Origin: CAWBRY01 sp963791295
Lineage (GTDB): Bacteria; Bacteroidota; Bacteroidia; Chitinophagales; Chitinophagaceae
Assembly (NCBI GenBank): GCA_963791295.1
Contig: CAWBRY010000003.1
Span: 310,001-374,000 of the forward strand
Length of the DNA stretch: 64,000 nucleotides
Reading direction: 5' to 3'
The notes under the pieces were generated by a model. That model had not been told where the DNA came from and ran no database searches. It saw nothing but the letters and a program-made list of their open reading frames with translations. The translations under genes were made by a program, and so were the position numbers. Positions 8,843 through 17,520 of this stretch are shown one piece after another (the first letter of the stretch is position 1; each line of letters starts with the position of its first letter).

Positions 8843-9925
8843 CTATAAATATTTTTCTCCCTTGTTTCGCTTTACTTCTGCGACATATTCTTTGATCTCC
8901 TGTTCCTTATCTTTATTACATATCAACAATACATCGGGCGTATCTATGACGATATAGTTTTCAATTCCCTGTAGCATCACGAGCTTATTGTCGGGTACGT
9001 GCACCATGCAGTTGTTGGCATCTACTACCATCACATTCCTCCCGGCCACAGCATTGTTGAAGTAATCCTTTTCCATATTCTCCCAGGCGCTATTCCAGGT
9101 GCCGAGGTCGCTCCATCCAAAAGAGGCCGGGGTTACGAAAACATTGTCGGCTTTCTCCATAATACCAAAGTCGACAGAAATATTTGTACAAAGAGGATAG
9201 ATCTGTTCAACTGCCGCCGCTTCCTGAGGGGTATTAAATTTTTCTTTCTCTGCCGCGAAGACTTCGTAGATCTCGGGAAGGTATTTTTCAAAAGCGGTTA
9301 ATATATTTTTCACTTTCCAGGTGAATATGCCTCCATTCCAAAGGAAGTCGCCGCTGGAAATAAAAGCCTTGGCCAATTCAAGATTTGGTTTTTCGGTAAA
9401 GGTTTTTACTTTATGTATTTCCGGCGCGGCTTCAGTCGTATCATATTGTATATAACCGTAGCCCGTATTGGGATGAGTGGGTTTTATTCCAATGGTAAGC
9501 AGTGCATTCACGCTATCTACAAAGCCAAGCGCTCTTTTGGATGTTTTTAGAAATCCGTCAGTTTCATGTATGAGGTGGTCGGCAGGTGCGGCGATCATGA
9601 GGGCTTTGGGATCCTGATTAAATAGTTTAAATGCGATGTAAGCGATACAGGGCGCTGTATTTTTCCGGGAAGGTTCAGCTAAAATATTGTGATCGGCTAT
9701 TCCATGGAGTTGCTTTTTTACGATGTCGACATATTCCTGCGAGGTAACAATGAAGATGTTTTCCTTGGGTACCAGCTTGCTGTAGCGGTCAAAGGTTTGC
9801 TGGATAAGGGTCTTACCACTGCCAAGGATATCCAGAAATTGTTTGGGAAAGTTAGTGCGGCTCATGGGCCAGAAACGGCTTCCAATTCCTCCCGCCATGA
9901 TCGCTACATAGTGGTGTTTGTTCAT
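8843..9925 (-). CDS. manC: Mannose-1-phosphate guanylyltransferase
   Basis: This nucleotidyltransferase converts mannose-1-phosphate and GTP to GDP-mannose. The N-terminal MAGGIGSRFWPMSRTNFPKQF is the canonical nucleotide-binding loop and pyrophosphorylase signature; FTEKPNLELAKAF (sugar-phosphate site) and FLWNGGIFTWK follow. At 360 residues it is the one-domain form without the C-terminal phosphomannose isomerase cupin found in longer ManC proteins. GDP-mannose would serve mannosyl- or fucosyltransferases of the cell surface, which fits the two GT-C genes in the same minus-strand run. It follows the kdsD gene by 54 bp. Confidence 0.93.
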   Translation of the reverse strand: MNKHHYVAIMAGGIGSRFWPMSRTNFPKQFLDILGSGKTLIQQTFDRYSKLVPKENIFIVTSQEYVDIVKKQLHGIADHNILAEPSRKNTAPCIAYIAFKLFNQDPKALMIAAPADHLIHETDGFLKTSKRALGFVDSVNALLTIGIKPTHPNTGYGYIQYDTTEAAPEIHKVKTFTEKPNLELAKAFISSGDFLWNGGIFTWKVKNILTAFEKYLPEIYEVFAAEKEKFNTPQEAAAVEQIYPLCTNISVDFGIMEKADNVFVTPASFGWSDLGTWNSAWENMEKDYFNNAVAGRNVMVVDANNCMVHVPDNKLVMLQGIENYIVIDTPDVLLICNKDKEQEIKEYVAEVKRNKGEKYL

Positions 9926-9979
9926 TGTCTAAGGTTGAATGGTTGATGAGTTCGTCAAGGGGTCTGGTTGATATGGTGG

Positions 9980-10942
9980 CTAAATAATTCCTTCTCTGAT
10001 CAGATCATGCAAATGTACAATGCCCAGGTATTTACCATTTCCAACAACGGCCAATTGAGTAATGCCATGATTACGTAAAAGGTCTAACGCATCCACCGCT
10101 AACTCATCGGCTCCGATGGTCTTGGGATTTGGAGTCATTATATCATTTGCTTTTATTTTATCTATTTGGGTATTCTTTTCCAGCATACGTCGAAGATCAC
10201 CATCCGTAATAATACCCAGCAGATTATTTTGGCTGTCTACAACAGCGGTAATTCCCAATCTTTTTTTGGTCATCTCCACGATCACCTCTTTCAAGGACTG
10301 ACCAGTAAGAACACTGGGTTTTTCATTGTCGGCATACAGATCGGAGACGCGCAGGTAGAGTTTTTTACCGAGTGTGCCACCAGGATGAAACTTTGCAAAA
10401 TCGTCCGATTGAAAACCCTTCACTTCCATCAATGCTATTGCCAGGGCGTCACCCATCACTAGTTGGGCAGTCGTACTTGATGTCGGCGCCAGGTTATTCG
10501 GGCAAGCCTCCTGATCAACGGTAGTATTTAATATTATGTTGGATTTTTTAGCAAGATAGGAATCAATTTGTCCAACCATGCCGATGAGCCTATTACCAAA
10601 ATTGAGGATAAGAGGAACCAATACTTTTATTTCGGGGCTTTCTCCGCTCTTGCTGATGATCATCACGACATCTTCCTGCTGCACGATTCCCAAATCACCA
10701 TGTATAGCATCTGCTGCGTGCATGAATATAGAGGGAGTACCTGTTGAGTTGAGCGTAGCGACAATTTTCTGTGCAATCACGGCACTCTTACCCATGCCAC
10801 TAATTACCAACCTGCCTTTAGATTGAATGATGGTGTTGACTGCCTTTTCAAAATCATCATTGATAAAGGAGGCTAAACCTGCAATGGCGCCTGCCTCCAG
10901 CTCGATGGTCCTGAGGGCATTCTGTCTGATTGAATTCGACAT
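9980..10942 (-). CDS. kdsD: Arabinose-5-phosphate isomerase (KpsF/GutQ family)
   Basis: The enzyme interconverts ribulose-5-phosphate and arabinose-5-phosphate, the first step to Kdo for lipopolysaccharide. The SIS domain (about residues 30-180) shows GRLVISGMGKSAVIAQKI, STGTPSIFMHAADAIHGDLG and ISKSGESPEI. Two CBS domains follow (about 205-320) with GIITDGDLRRML and LGIVHLHDLIREGII. The 320 residues equal the normal length. It is first in the minus-strand series that continues to manC and has its own -7 element at 10992-10999. Confidence 0.93.
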   Translation of the reverse strand: MSNSIRQNALRTIELEAGAIAGLASFINDDFEKAVNTIIQSKGRLVISGMGKSAVIAQKIVATLNSTGTPSIFMHAADAIHGDLGIVQQEDVVMIISKSGESPEIKVLVPLILNFGNRLIGMVGQIDSYLAKKSNIILNTTVDQEACPNNLAPTSSTTAQLVMGDALAIALMEVKGFQSDDFAKFHPGGTLGKKLYLRVSDLYADNEKPSVLTGQSLKEVIVEMTKKRLGITAVVDSQNNLLGIITDGDLRRMLEKNTQIDKIKANDIMTPNPKTIGADELAVDALDLLRNHGITQLAVVGNGKYLGIVHLHDLIREGII

Positions 10943-10991
10943 GTTTAAACTGCTTTTACCCTGCTGCAGTTGGCCTGTGTTGGTGGCGGCG

Positions 10992-10999
10992 CAAATTTA
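10992..10999 (-). promoter_or_regulatory. Bacteroidota-type -7 promoter element for kdsD
   Basis: On the minus strand the site reads TAAATTTG, an exact match to TAnnTTTG, about 50 bases before the kdsD start. No good -33 element was found at the expected distance. Confidence 0.5.
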
Positions 11000-11344
11000 T
11001 AGGATTTTAAACCGAACTCCCTTTAATGTAATCCGCTCATGCTCAATTTTAACGGATTGAGGCGCCAAAAGACAGCTATTCTGCCGTAAATTCGTTATCC
11101 CTGATTTCTATCTGAGCATTCTGTCTTTGGATAGTGGATAAAGTGAGTACAGCTCCTGAGTTTTGAAATCAATTAAGAGCGGAAACGATTTTAAGCGGCC
11201 AGCAATTTGTGTCAAATCTGCTTTCGCCCGTAGTAAAAAAAACAACCTGACGGAGCTGCTGATCGGGGAAAAAGGATTATCTTAAAAGAAGCAGGATTAG
11301 AGACTGGCAGAGGATCCAATTATTCTTCGGAGAAACAATGAGCA
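11000..11344. other. Gene-free stretch between kdsD and recQ
   Basis: This divergent intergenic region has no open frame worth calling and no structured RNA that I recognise. It must hold the recQ promoter, but no clear TAnnTTTG with a spaced TTG is seen for the plus strand. Confidence 0.5.
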
Positions 11345-13615
11345 ATGGGAACAACTACAGCAAAAAAAAGTGCCGAGACCACCGTTAAGAAAATAACGGA
11401 CAAACAAGGCAGAGAAAAGTCCAACGGTGTACAACTACACAAAGCGCTTCAGGATCATTTCGGCTTTGATCTATTTAAGGATACGCAGGAAAAAGTAATC
11501 ACTTCATTAATGGGTGGCCGTGATACGTTTGTCATCATGCCGACCGGTGGAGGCAAGAGCCTTTGCTATCAGTTGCCGGCGATGGTCAGCAGAGGTGTAG
11601 CAATCATTGTATCTCCTCTCATCGCATTAATGAAAAACCAGGTTGATCTGGTTAGAGGTTATAGCAGCAACGATGAAATAGCTCATTTTCTTAATTCCAC
11701 ATTAAACAGAAAGGAAATCAAGGAAGTTCATGATGATCTGCTTTCGGGTAGGACCAAAATGCTTTACGTAGCTCCGGAAACACTCACCAAGCAGGAGAAT
11801 TTGGAATTCTTCTCCGACCTGGATATTTCATTTTTTGCGGTCGATGAAGCACATTGTATTTCTGAATGGGGGCATGATTTCCGGCCGGAGTATCGAAGGC
11901 TGAAGGAAATGATAACTCAAATCAATCCTGATCTTCCGATTATCGCATTGACGGCTACAGCGACGCCAAAGGTGCAGAGTGATATTGTAAAGAACCTTGG
12001 ATTGCGGGATCCAAATATTTTCATTTCATCTTTTAACCGCAGCAATCTTTATTATGAGATTTTGCCGAAGATCAAAAAGTCTCAGACCGATGAAAGCATA
12101 GTGCGATTCATAAAGGGCATGAAGACGAAGAGCGGAATAATTTATACGCTCAATCGAAAGACTACCGAAGAACTGGCAGATATACTGATGGCCAACGGCA
12201 TCAAGGCTGTGGCTTATCATGCGGGACTCGACAGCAAGTTGCGAACGGAAAGGCAGGATCAATTTTTAAATGAAGATGTGCAGGTGATCTGTGCTACCAT
12301 TGCCTTTGGCATGGGTATCGACAAGCCGGATATCCGTTTCGTCATTCATTATAATATCCCCAAATCCATTGAGAATTATTATCAGGAGACCGGTCGTGCA
12401 GGAAGGGATGGCCTGGAAGGGAAATGCATCCTGTACTATTCGCATAAAGATGTTTCCAAGTTGGAGCACTTGATGCGTGACAAGCCTTTGAGTGAGCGGG
12501 AAGTGGGTGCGCAATTGATCAATGAAACGGTGGGCTATGCGGAAAGTGGGGTATGCCGGCGCAAGGTGTTGCTGAGCTATTTCGGTGAAGAATACGAAAA
12601 TGAGAATTGTGGTCATTGCGATAATTGTACGCATCCGAAAGAGAGAGTAGAGGCTAAGGCCGAAGCGTTGATAGCTCTGAAGACTATCAAGGCGCTGGAT
12701 GAAAGGTTTGCTACGGATTATGTCGTGTCGATCCTGATTGGAAGGGTGACTCCACAGAATCAGATGTTCCGCCATGACGTATTAGATGTTTTTGCGAGCG
12801 GGTCGGACCAGGACAGCCATTTCTGGAATTCTTTGATCAGGCAATTTATTTTAGAAGGACTTCTTGTCAAGGATATTGAAGAGTATGGTGTATTAAAGTT
12901 TACGAGAAGGGGCGATGCCTTTTTGAAAAAGCCAAAGTCTTTCAAGATCATCTTAAATAAATTGTATGATGATGCCAATGCGGATGACGAAGAAGGGAGT
13001 GAGTCAAACCATGGGTCCGCAACTGATGAGAAGTTATTTGAGATGTTGATGGAGTTGAGGCAGAAGGAGGCAAAGAAGAAGAATCTGCCCCCGTTTGTGA
13101 TCTTCCTGGAAACATCATTACAGGATATGGCGACGCTATATCCGACAAATGTTGCCGATCTGGAAAAATGCCAGGGGGTGAGTAAGGGCAAGGCGCTTCG
13201 TTATGGAAAGCCGTTTGTAGATATGATTGCTCAGTATGTAAAGGATAATGATATTGTGCGTCCGGATGATTTCGTGATGAAGAGTGTAGTGAACAAGAGT
13301 GGAGACAAAGTATATATCATTCAACAGACTGATAAGAAGATCACTTTGGAGACTCTTGCAAAAAACCGTGGGTGGCGTATGGATGAGATGTTGGAGGAGA
13401 TGGAGACGATTGCAGCCAGTGGTACCAAGCTCAACCTGGATTATGCTATTGATGAAATGTTGGATGAAGAGGAGCAGGAAGAGATCCTCAACTATTTCAA
13501 GAGTTGCGAGACGTCATCGCTGCAAGTAGCGCAGGAGGAGCTGGCGGAGCACGATTTTACCTGGGAGCAATTAAAGATCATGCGGATCAAGTTTTTGAGC
13601 AAATATGGGATGTAA
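11345..13615 (+). CDS. recQ: RecQ family ATP-dependent DNA helicase
   Basis: RecQ unwinds DNA 3' to 5' in recombination repair. A basic N-terminal tail of about 25 residues precedes the helicase core. Walker A is MPTGGGKSLCYQLPA (about 65-79), motif II is AVDEAHCISEWGHDFRPEY, and motifs IV-VI include GIDKPDIRFVIHY and YYQETGRAGRDG. The RecQ zinc module shows CRRKVLLSYFGEEY then CGHCDNC, giving four cysteines. A winged-helix RQC domain and an HRDC domain (about 575-640, LPTNVADLEKCQGVSKGKA-like) follow. About 100 further residues rich in Glu and Asp end the protein. The 756 residues are slightly longer than E. coli RecQ. A tRNA-Phe gene follows. Confidence 0.96.
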   Translation: MGTTTAKKSAETTVKKITDKQGREKSNGVQLHKALQDHFGFDLFKDTQEKVITSLMGGRDTFVIMPTGGGKSLCYQLPAMVSRGVAIIVSPLIALMKNQVDLVRGYSSNDEIAHFLNSTLNRKEIKEVHDDLLSGRTKMLYVAPETLTKQENLEFFSDLDISFFAVDEAHCISEWGHDFRPEYRRLKEMITQINPDLPIIALTATATPKVQSDIVKNLGLRDPNIFISSFNRSNLYYEILPKIKKSQTDESIVRFIKGMKTKSGIIYTLNRKTTEELADILMANGIKAVAYHAGLDSKLRTERQDQFLNEDVQVICATIAFGMGIDKPDIRFVIHYNIPKSIENYYQETGRAGRDGLEGKCILYYSHKDVSKLEHLMRDKPLSEREVGAQLINETVGYAESGVCRRKVLLSYFGEEYENENCGHCDNCTHPKERVEAKAEALIALKTIKALDERFATDYVVSILIGRVTPQNQMFRHDVLDVFASGSDQDSHFWNSLIRQFILEGLLVKDIEEYGVLKFTRRGDAFLKKPKSFKIILNKLYDDANADDEEGSESNHGSATDEKLFEMLMELRQKEAKKKNLPPFVIFLETSLQDMATLYPTNVADLEKCQGVSKGKALRYGKPFVDMIAQYVKDNDIVRPDDFVMKSVVNKSGDKVYIIQQTDKKITLETLAKNRGWRMDEMLEEMETIAASGTKLNLDYAIDEMLDEEEQEEILNYFKSCETSSLQVAQEELAEHDFTWEQLKIMRIKFLSKYGM

Positions 13616-13680
13616 TGTATATCTGCCGGCGCGGCCTAAAGTTTTGGGCTTTAGATTTCACATTTAAAGTTGAATAATCT

Positions 13681-13688
13681 TATTTTTG
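13681..13688 (+). promoter_or_regulatory. -7 element of the first tRNA-Phe gene
   Basis: TATTTTTG matches TAnnTTTG and lies 13 bases before the tRNA. The bases after it, CAGCCC, are shared with the promoter of the second tRNA-Phe copy at 15996. Confidence 0.55.
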
Positions 13689-13699
13689 CAGCCCATTAA

Positions 13700-13779
13700 A
13701 TGGTGCGGTAGCTCAGTCGGTAGAGCAAAGGACTGAAAATCCTTGTGTCGGCGGTTCGATCCCGCCCCACACCACGAAA
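13700..13779 (+). repeat. 80-bp direct repeat, left copy (tRNA-Phe plus edges)
   Basis: The bases are identical to 16020-16099 and cover the whole tRNA-Phe gene, two bases before it and five after it. Outside these limits only the TTTGCAGCCC promoter block is shared. The two copies bracket a 2.2-kb stretch with a hypothetical gene and a decayed kinase, like the ends of an element or a tandem duplication. Confidence 0.85.
13702..13774 (+). tRNA. tRNA-Phe (anticodon GAA), copy 1
   Basis: The 73-base cloverleaf has D stem GCTC/GAGC, anticodon stem AAGGA/TCCTT with loop CTGAAAA (anticodon GAA), variable loop GTGTC, T stem GGCGG/CCGCC with loop TTCGATC, and discriminator A. No CCA is encoded. The acceptor stem GGTGCGG/CCACACC has one C-A mispair at the 5-68 position. 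A strong terminator follows at once. The gene is identical to the copy at 16022. Confidence 0.95.
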
Positions 13780-13784
13780 AAAGT

Positions 13785-13819
13785 AAAGCGATTTCAACTA
13801 TAATGTTGAAATCGCTTTT
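13785..13819 (+). terminator. Rho-independent terminator after tRNA-Phe copy 1
   Basis: A perfect 14-bp stem, AAAGCGATTTCAAC paired with GTTGAAATCGCTTT, closes on the six-base loop TATAAT and runs into a T-rich end. It begins ten bases after the tRNA. Confidence 0.85.
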
Positions 13820-14154
13820 TCATTGCTCCAATGAAGCGGTTACAACAAGGCTTCCTTCAGGACCGTTTCGATAAGGTCATCAACAGATTTTCCAAATTGT
13901 TTATTGACATAGTAAATCCTTCTTTTTAAATGTTTTGCAAAAGTTTTTGAACAGATCTATATTAGATTTCTTGATCTGCAAAGGGCGGAAGCTTTAGGTA
14001 AGGGAAGATAAGATAGAGGTCGCACTGGAAAGAACAAGAACGCAGAGTATGCTCATGCAGCATTAAAGAGAGCTTGATGATTCTTTGCGAGTTTTTCACG
14101 CGCAAATTCTTTTGCTCGGTATATATTCTGAGTTTTCGTTTTTATGGTTACAGG
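13820..14154. other. Intergenic stretch with a possible gene remnant
   Basis: No gene can be called. On the minus strand a start-less open frame of 38 codons ends near 13843 and reads KRRIYYVNKQFGKSVDDLIE towards its C-terminus. It looks protein-like, but I cannot place it in a family. It may be a scrap of a lost gene, in keeping with the decayed content between the two tRNA copies. Confidence 0.3.
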
Positions 14155-14547
14155 ATGAAAAAAGAGAGCGACATATATTTTGGGCACATTTGGTCGGAAA
14201 ATATTTTTGTTACAAATTCAACTGAGAACAATACACTTTCTTTCAAGAGCAAGGCTATTGATTATATACTCGACAGAAATGAGCTCGCTACGGCACGGTG
14301 TCTGGTTGATTGGAAAAGCGATGACTCTCTTGTTTCTTACTATGTTACACGAGCCGGAGTGAATGGTTATTTTGCCGCTTGGCAGGAATTGTGTGGTGGA
14401 GTAGAACATTTAAAACTAGAATATTTCAGCGATGGATTGTATTATGTTGAAGCTTTTATGAAATATGGGTGCTTTGGTGTAATGGTTAAAAACGATTTAC
14501 AGGAGGAAGAAAGTAAGAATTCTTCTCTGATTTGGTACAGAATTTGA
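14155..14547 (+). CDS. Hypothetical protein
   Basis: I do not recognise this protein. The ATG at 14155 gives 130 residues (MKKESDIYFGHIWSENIFVT), preferred over an upstream ATG at 14074 whose extra residues are hydrophobic and Phe-rich without a signal-peptide layout. The protein is acidic, mixed alpha/beta in appearance, with no membrane segment and no repeated motif; three Tyr/Phe-rich patches occur (SYYVTRAGVNGYFAA, YFSDGLYYVEAF). It lies between the duplicated tRNA-Phe genes beside a broken kinase, so it may be cargo of a lost element. It could also be a chance open frame in decayed DNA. Confidence 0.45.
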   Translation: MKKESDIYFGHIWSENIFVTNSTENNTLSFKSKAIDYILDRNELATARCLVDWKSDDSLVSYYVTRAGVNGYFAAWQELCGGVEHLKLEYFSDGLYYVEAFMKYGCFGVMVKNDLQEEESKNSSLIWYRI

Positions 14548-14569
14548 ACGGATTTATAAATGTCTTAGT

Positions 14570-15972
14570 GATATGCTAAAGGTTGAAGAGCAGGCATTGA
14601 AAGCGATCAAGCGAGCACTCGGTTGACAGGGTACGTGCTGAGATTGCATGCCATGCGCACCACCAGGGACCTCGAAAAGATAACACCGCTTATCTGGAGC
14701 GAACTGACCATACTGGAGGTTCCATTTATTCGATTGTGGTGTTTTTATTATGGATGAGGAGCAGCAGAAAGTGCATACTTTTTTATCTACTCCGGAGGAA
14801 GGGCCATTGCAACCCTTCATGTTCCTTTTGAATTCGATCTCGCTATCATATCTAACGGAGTAAGCCATTGGCGAAAAAAGGAAGTGTATAAAGAAATATT
14901 GGGACGCAACCGCATTTATCAGGGCCATGGACGCATTGTCATAACTTTGGGAGAGACTTCAGGCGAGTCAAATCAAACTCGAACAGCCTCCGGAAAATCT
15001 CTATTTACACCTGCTCCCGTTTTTGCAAGGCATGCTCTACGTGGGGAATCATAACGCCACTGGCGGAAGAGCAAATTACAACTGATACAAAACCTCGCAG
15101 ATGCATTTTCGACAGCCTACGCGCGTTATGAAGACTTCAACAAGTTGGAGGCGGCTAAAAAACAGGTAGACAGTACGCTGACTGAACTGCAGGCAACACA
15201 AAAACAATTGATACAGGCGGAGAAAATGGCCTCGCTTGGAGAATTGACTGCCGGTATTGCTCATGAGATACAGAATCCCCTAAACTTCGTCAATAATTTT
15301 TCTGAAGTGAATAAAGAATTGCTGGCGGAATTAAATGAAGAAATTGAAAAAGGAAATTTTGAAGAAGTAAAATCGCTTGTTTCCTATATTACCAGGAAAT
15401 GAGGAAAAAATAAGCCATCATGGTAAGAGGGCGGATTCCATCGTAAAAGGAATGTTGCAACACAGCCGGAGCACTTCAACTATCAAGGAGCCCACGGATA
15501 TCAACTTATTGGCAGATGAGTATTTCCGGTTGGCCTATCATGGACTTGAGGGCAAAGGATAAATCCTTCAATGCCACCTTGAAGACTGATCGTATGATGA
15601 GAGCTATAGGCAACATACAGATAATCCCGCAGGATATTGGGCGGGTGATTTTGAATATAATCAGCAACGCCTTCTATGCAGTGAATGAAAAGAAAAAGCT
15701 GCAAAGGGAGGGATATGAGCCTTTTGTTTCTTTAAGCACCAGGGAAAAATGGCGGTACGATTGAAATACGGGTCGCCGATAATGGTAATGGTATTCCGCA
15801 AAAGGTAGTTGATAAGATTTTTCAACCGTTTTTTACCACGAAGCCCACGGGAGTTGGAACCGGATTGGGCTTATCACTGGCCTATGATATTGTTAACGCC
15901 CATGGAGGCCAGCTGAAAGTGGCAACGACAGAGGGGGAAGGAAGTGAGTTTATTTTTCAATTGCCTGTCTAA
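14570..15972 (+). pseudogene. Sensor histidine kinase, broken by several frameshifts and stops
   Basis: Pieces of one kinase appear in order but in different frames. The N-terminal sensor part includes MRTTRDLEKITPLIWSEL, VFIMDEEQQKVHTFLSTPEE and AIATLHVPFEFDLAIISN. A coiled linker (KLEAAKKQVDSTLTELQATQ) follows, then the H-box MASLGELTAGIAHEIQNPLN (about 15226-15285), then the phosphotransfer helix. The ATPase part has the N-box IISNAFYAVNEKKK, G1 VADNGNGIPQKV and G2 GVGTGLGLSLAYDIV, ending at the TAA at 15970. Frame changes fall near 14750, 14800, 14940, 15400, 15545 and 15750. So many lesions argue for an old pseudogene rather than sequencing error. The intact family is commonly multi-copy in Chitinophagaceae. 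Confidence 0.88.
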
Positions 15973-15995
15973 ACGAAAAACATCAAAAATCCTTT

Positions 15996-16003
15996 TATAT
16001 TTG
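15996..16003 (+). promoter_or_regulatory. -7 element of the second tRNA-Phe gene
   Basis: TATATTTG matches TAnnTTTG and is followed by CAGCCC as at copy 1. The tRNA begins 18 bases later. Confidence 0.55.
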
Positions 16004-16019
16004 CAGCCCGAATAAGGGG

Positions 16020-16099
16020 ATGGTGCGGTAGCTCAGTCGGTAGAGCAAAGGACTGAAAATCCTTGTGTCGGCGGTTCGATCCCGCCCCACACCACGAAA
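16020..16099 (+). repeat. 80-bp direct repeat, right copy (tRNA-Phe plus edges)
   Basis: This is identical base for base to 13700-13779. The flanks then diverge completely, and each copy has its own unrelated terminator. Confidence 0.85.
16022..16094 (+). tRNA. tRNA-Phe (anticodon GAA), copy 2
   Basis: Sequence and cloverleaf are the same as in copy 1, including anticodon loop CTGAAAA, discriminator A, the absence of encoded CCA, and the C-A mispair in the acceptor stem. The second -7 element and terminator suggest that both copies are transcribed. Confidence 0.95.
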
Positions 16100-16100
16100 G

Positions 16101-16124
16101 CCTCTGTTACCCAGAGGTTTTTTT
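16101..16124 (+). terminator. Rho-independent terminator after tRNA-Phe copy 2
   Basis: CCTCTG pairs with CAGAGG across a five-base loop and is followed by seven T residues. It is shorter than, and unrelated to, the terminator of copy 1. Confidence 0.8.
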
Positions 16125-16157
16125 GTGCGTATGTATTGTGTGTATAATCTATATTCT

Positions 16158-16625
16158 CTACGCTTTCATGGATTTTCTCCAGTTACATTTGTCCATTATA
16201 TTTTCCGGGTCAAATTCCACAATCCATTCAATACCGTATTTGTCTCTAAAACAACCAAAATATGAACCCCAGGGACTATCACCAAGAGGCCCTTCTATTT
16301 GTCCTCCTACCGAAAGCCCATTAAATAATTTGTCTGCTTCTTCTTTACTTTCTGCACTTACTACAATTTTACTTCTGTTCTCATTTTCGTTTGTTTTTCC
16401 CATAATTTCCGGAACATCATTTGCCATCAACATATTACCCTTACTGATAGGCAAAGCAATATGCATAATTTTATTTTCTTCTTTTTTTGCAACCTTGAAT
16501 TCAGGACTTGCAAGGTCTTTGAAACGAATAATCTTTGCAAACTCTCCGCCAAATACTGATTTGTAAAAGGTAAATGCTTCTTCGGCATTTCCGTTGAAGT
16601 TAATATGAGGATTGATAAGGGCCAT
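16158..16625 (-). CDS. VOC-family protein, PhnB-like
   Basis: The 155 residues form the paired beta-alpha-beta-beta-beta units of the vicinal-oxygen-chelate fold. INPHINFNGNAEEAFTFYKSVFGG opens the first unit and ISKGNMLMANDVPEIMG closes it. The second contains KEEADKLFNGLSVGGQIEGP and WGSYFGCFRDKYGIEWIVEF. This is the PhnB-like branch, whose members are often annotated as glyoxalase or bleomycin-resistance-like without a proven reaction. It follows the SRPBCC gene by 61 bp on the same strand and is probably controlled by the same ArsR regulator. Confidence 0.87.
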   Translation of the reverse strand: MALINPHINFNGNAEEAFTFYKSVFGGEFAKIIRFKDLASPEFKVAKKEENKIMHIALPISKGNMLMANDVPEIMGKTNENENRSKIVVSAESKEEADKLFNGLSVGGQIEGPLGDSPWGSYFGCFRDKYGIEWIVEFDPENIMDKCNWRKSMKA

Positions 16626-16686
16626 AATTTTATATTGTTTAGGTTGTTAAATTCGTTACTTTCTTATTTGTTTTTGAAAACGAAAA

Positions 16687-17187
16687 TCATTTTTGCGATA
16701 AAGTTGCCAAAACATTGTCCAAATTGTCCATTGACACTTTAAATCCTTCTGTGAAGCCCATTTCAATCATTTTCTCCATACGGGCAAGGGATTCGTTATA
16801 AATAGTAATGCGCACTGTTGTCTTTCCATCTTGTTCGCTGAAACGGTAATCCCAATCAGAACCCGGCAATTCAGCGTTCTCATCTTTGTCTGCAAAAGCA
16901 TTAAACATTTTGAAGTTAGTTTTTGGGGTAATGGAAGTGTATCTCTGAATTGCCCAACGCTCTTGTCCTTCCGGGCTTACCATAGCATAAAATCTTCGCC
17001 CCCCAACTTTGAAATCCATAAATTTTGTCTTTGACGTCCAGGGTTTAGGCGCTACCCATTGATCAAGGAGCTCTGCTTTGGTAAATGCATCCCAAACCAG
17101 CGCCAGGTCAGCATCAAATTCCCTGGTTATGAATACCGTTTTTGTTTCTTTGTTCACGGTAAAATCGAATAACAAACTCGTTTTCAT
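16687..17187 (-). CDS. SRPBCC (AHSA1/START-like) domain protein
   Basis: This is a single 166-residue START-like domain. TKTVFITREFDADLALVWDAF and LLDQWVAPKPWTSKT open the fold, VGGRRFYAMVSPEGQERW forms the central sheet, and the long C-terminal helix is GFKVSMDNLDNVLATLSQK. Members of the AHSA1 branch bind hydrophobic ligands; no substrate is known here. Its start codon overlaps the stop of the ArsR gene by four bases. ArsR-SRPBCC-VOC is a frequent gene trio in bacteria. Confidence 0.87.
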   Translation of the reverse strand: MKTSLLFDFTVNKETKTVFITREFDADLALVWDAFTKAELLDQWVAPKPWTSKTKFMDFKVGGRRFYAMVSPEGQERWAIQRYTSITPKTNFKMFNAFADKDENAELPGSDWDYRFSEQDGKTTVRITIYNESLARMEKMIEMGFTEGFKVSMDNLDNVLATLSQK

Positions 17188-17510
17188 TTTTTCTGTTTTT
17201 TTAGTGTAGATAATACTTTGTCAAGTTGATTAAACTGGGTTTCCCAAATTTTTCTGAATTGGTCTAACCATTTATCAACCTCTTTCATTTTTTCAATTTC
17301 AAGTGAATAGTAAATTTCCCGGCCTTGTTGTTCCTGTTTTACCAGCTCGCACTCTGTCAATATTTTAATATGTTTTGATACAGCCTGTCTGCTTGTGTTA
17401 AAATGTTCGGCAAGGGCATTTGGTGTCATTGCCTGGATAGCAATAAGCCCAATAATTGCTCTTCTTGTTGGGTCAACAATAGCTTGAAAAATGTCTCTTC
17501 TTGTTTCCAT
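17184..17510 (-). CDS. ArsR-family transcriptional regulator
   Basis: The 108-residue winged-helix protein shows VDPTRRAIIGLIAIQAMTPN, the recognition helix FNTSRQAVSKHIKILTE, and wing GREIYYSLE. It lacks the cysteine motif of metal-sensing ArsR proteins, as is usual for members paired with SRPBCC genes, so a non-metal signal is likely. It heads the ArsR-SRPBCC-VOC operon by a four-base overlap. Two tandem palindromes over its promoter make autorepression probable. Confidence 0.9.
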   Translation of the reverse strand: METRRDIFQAIVDPTRRAIIGLIAIQAMTPNALAEHFNTSRQAVSKHIKILTECELVKQEQQGREIYYSLEIEKMKEVDKWLDQFRKIWETQFNQLDKVLSTLKKQKK

Positions 17511-17520
17511 TTTATATTAT

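Noticed and set aside
11133..11141. AGTGGATAA, one base from a DnaA box, upstream of recQ
   Set aside because: It is single, with no neighbours and no A+T-rich segment. One such match is expected by chance in a window this size.
13700..16099. An active integrative element at tRNA-Phe
   Set aside because: No integrase, excisionase or intact mobility gene lies between the repeats. Only a remnant or duplication can be claimed.
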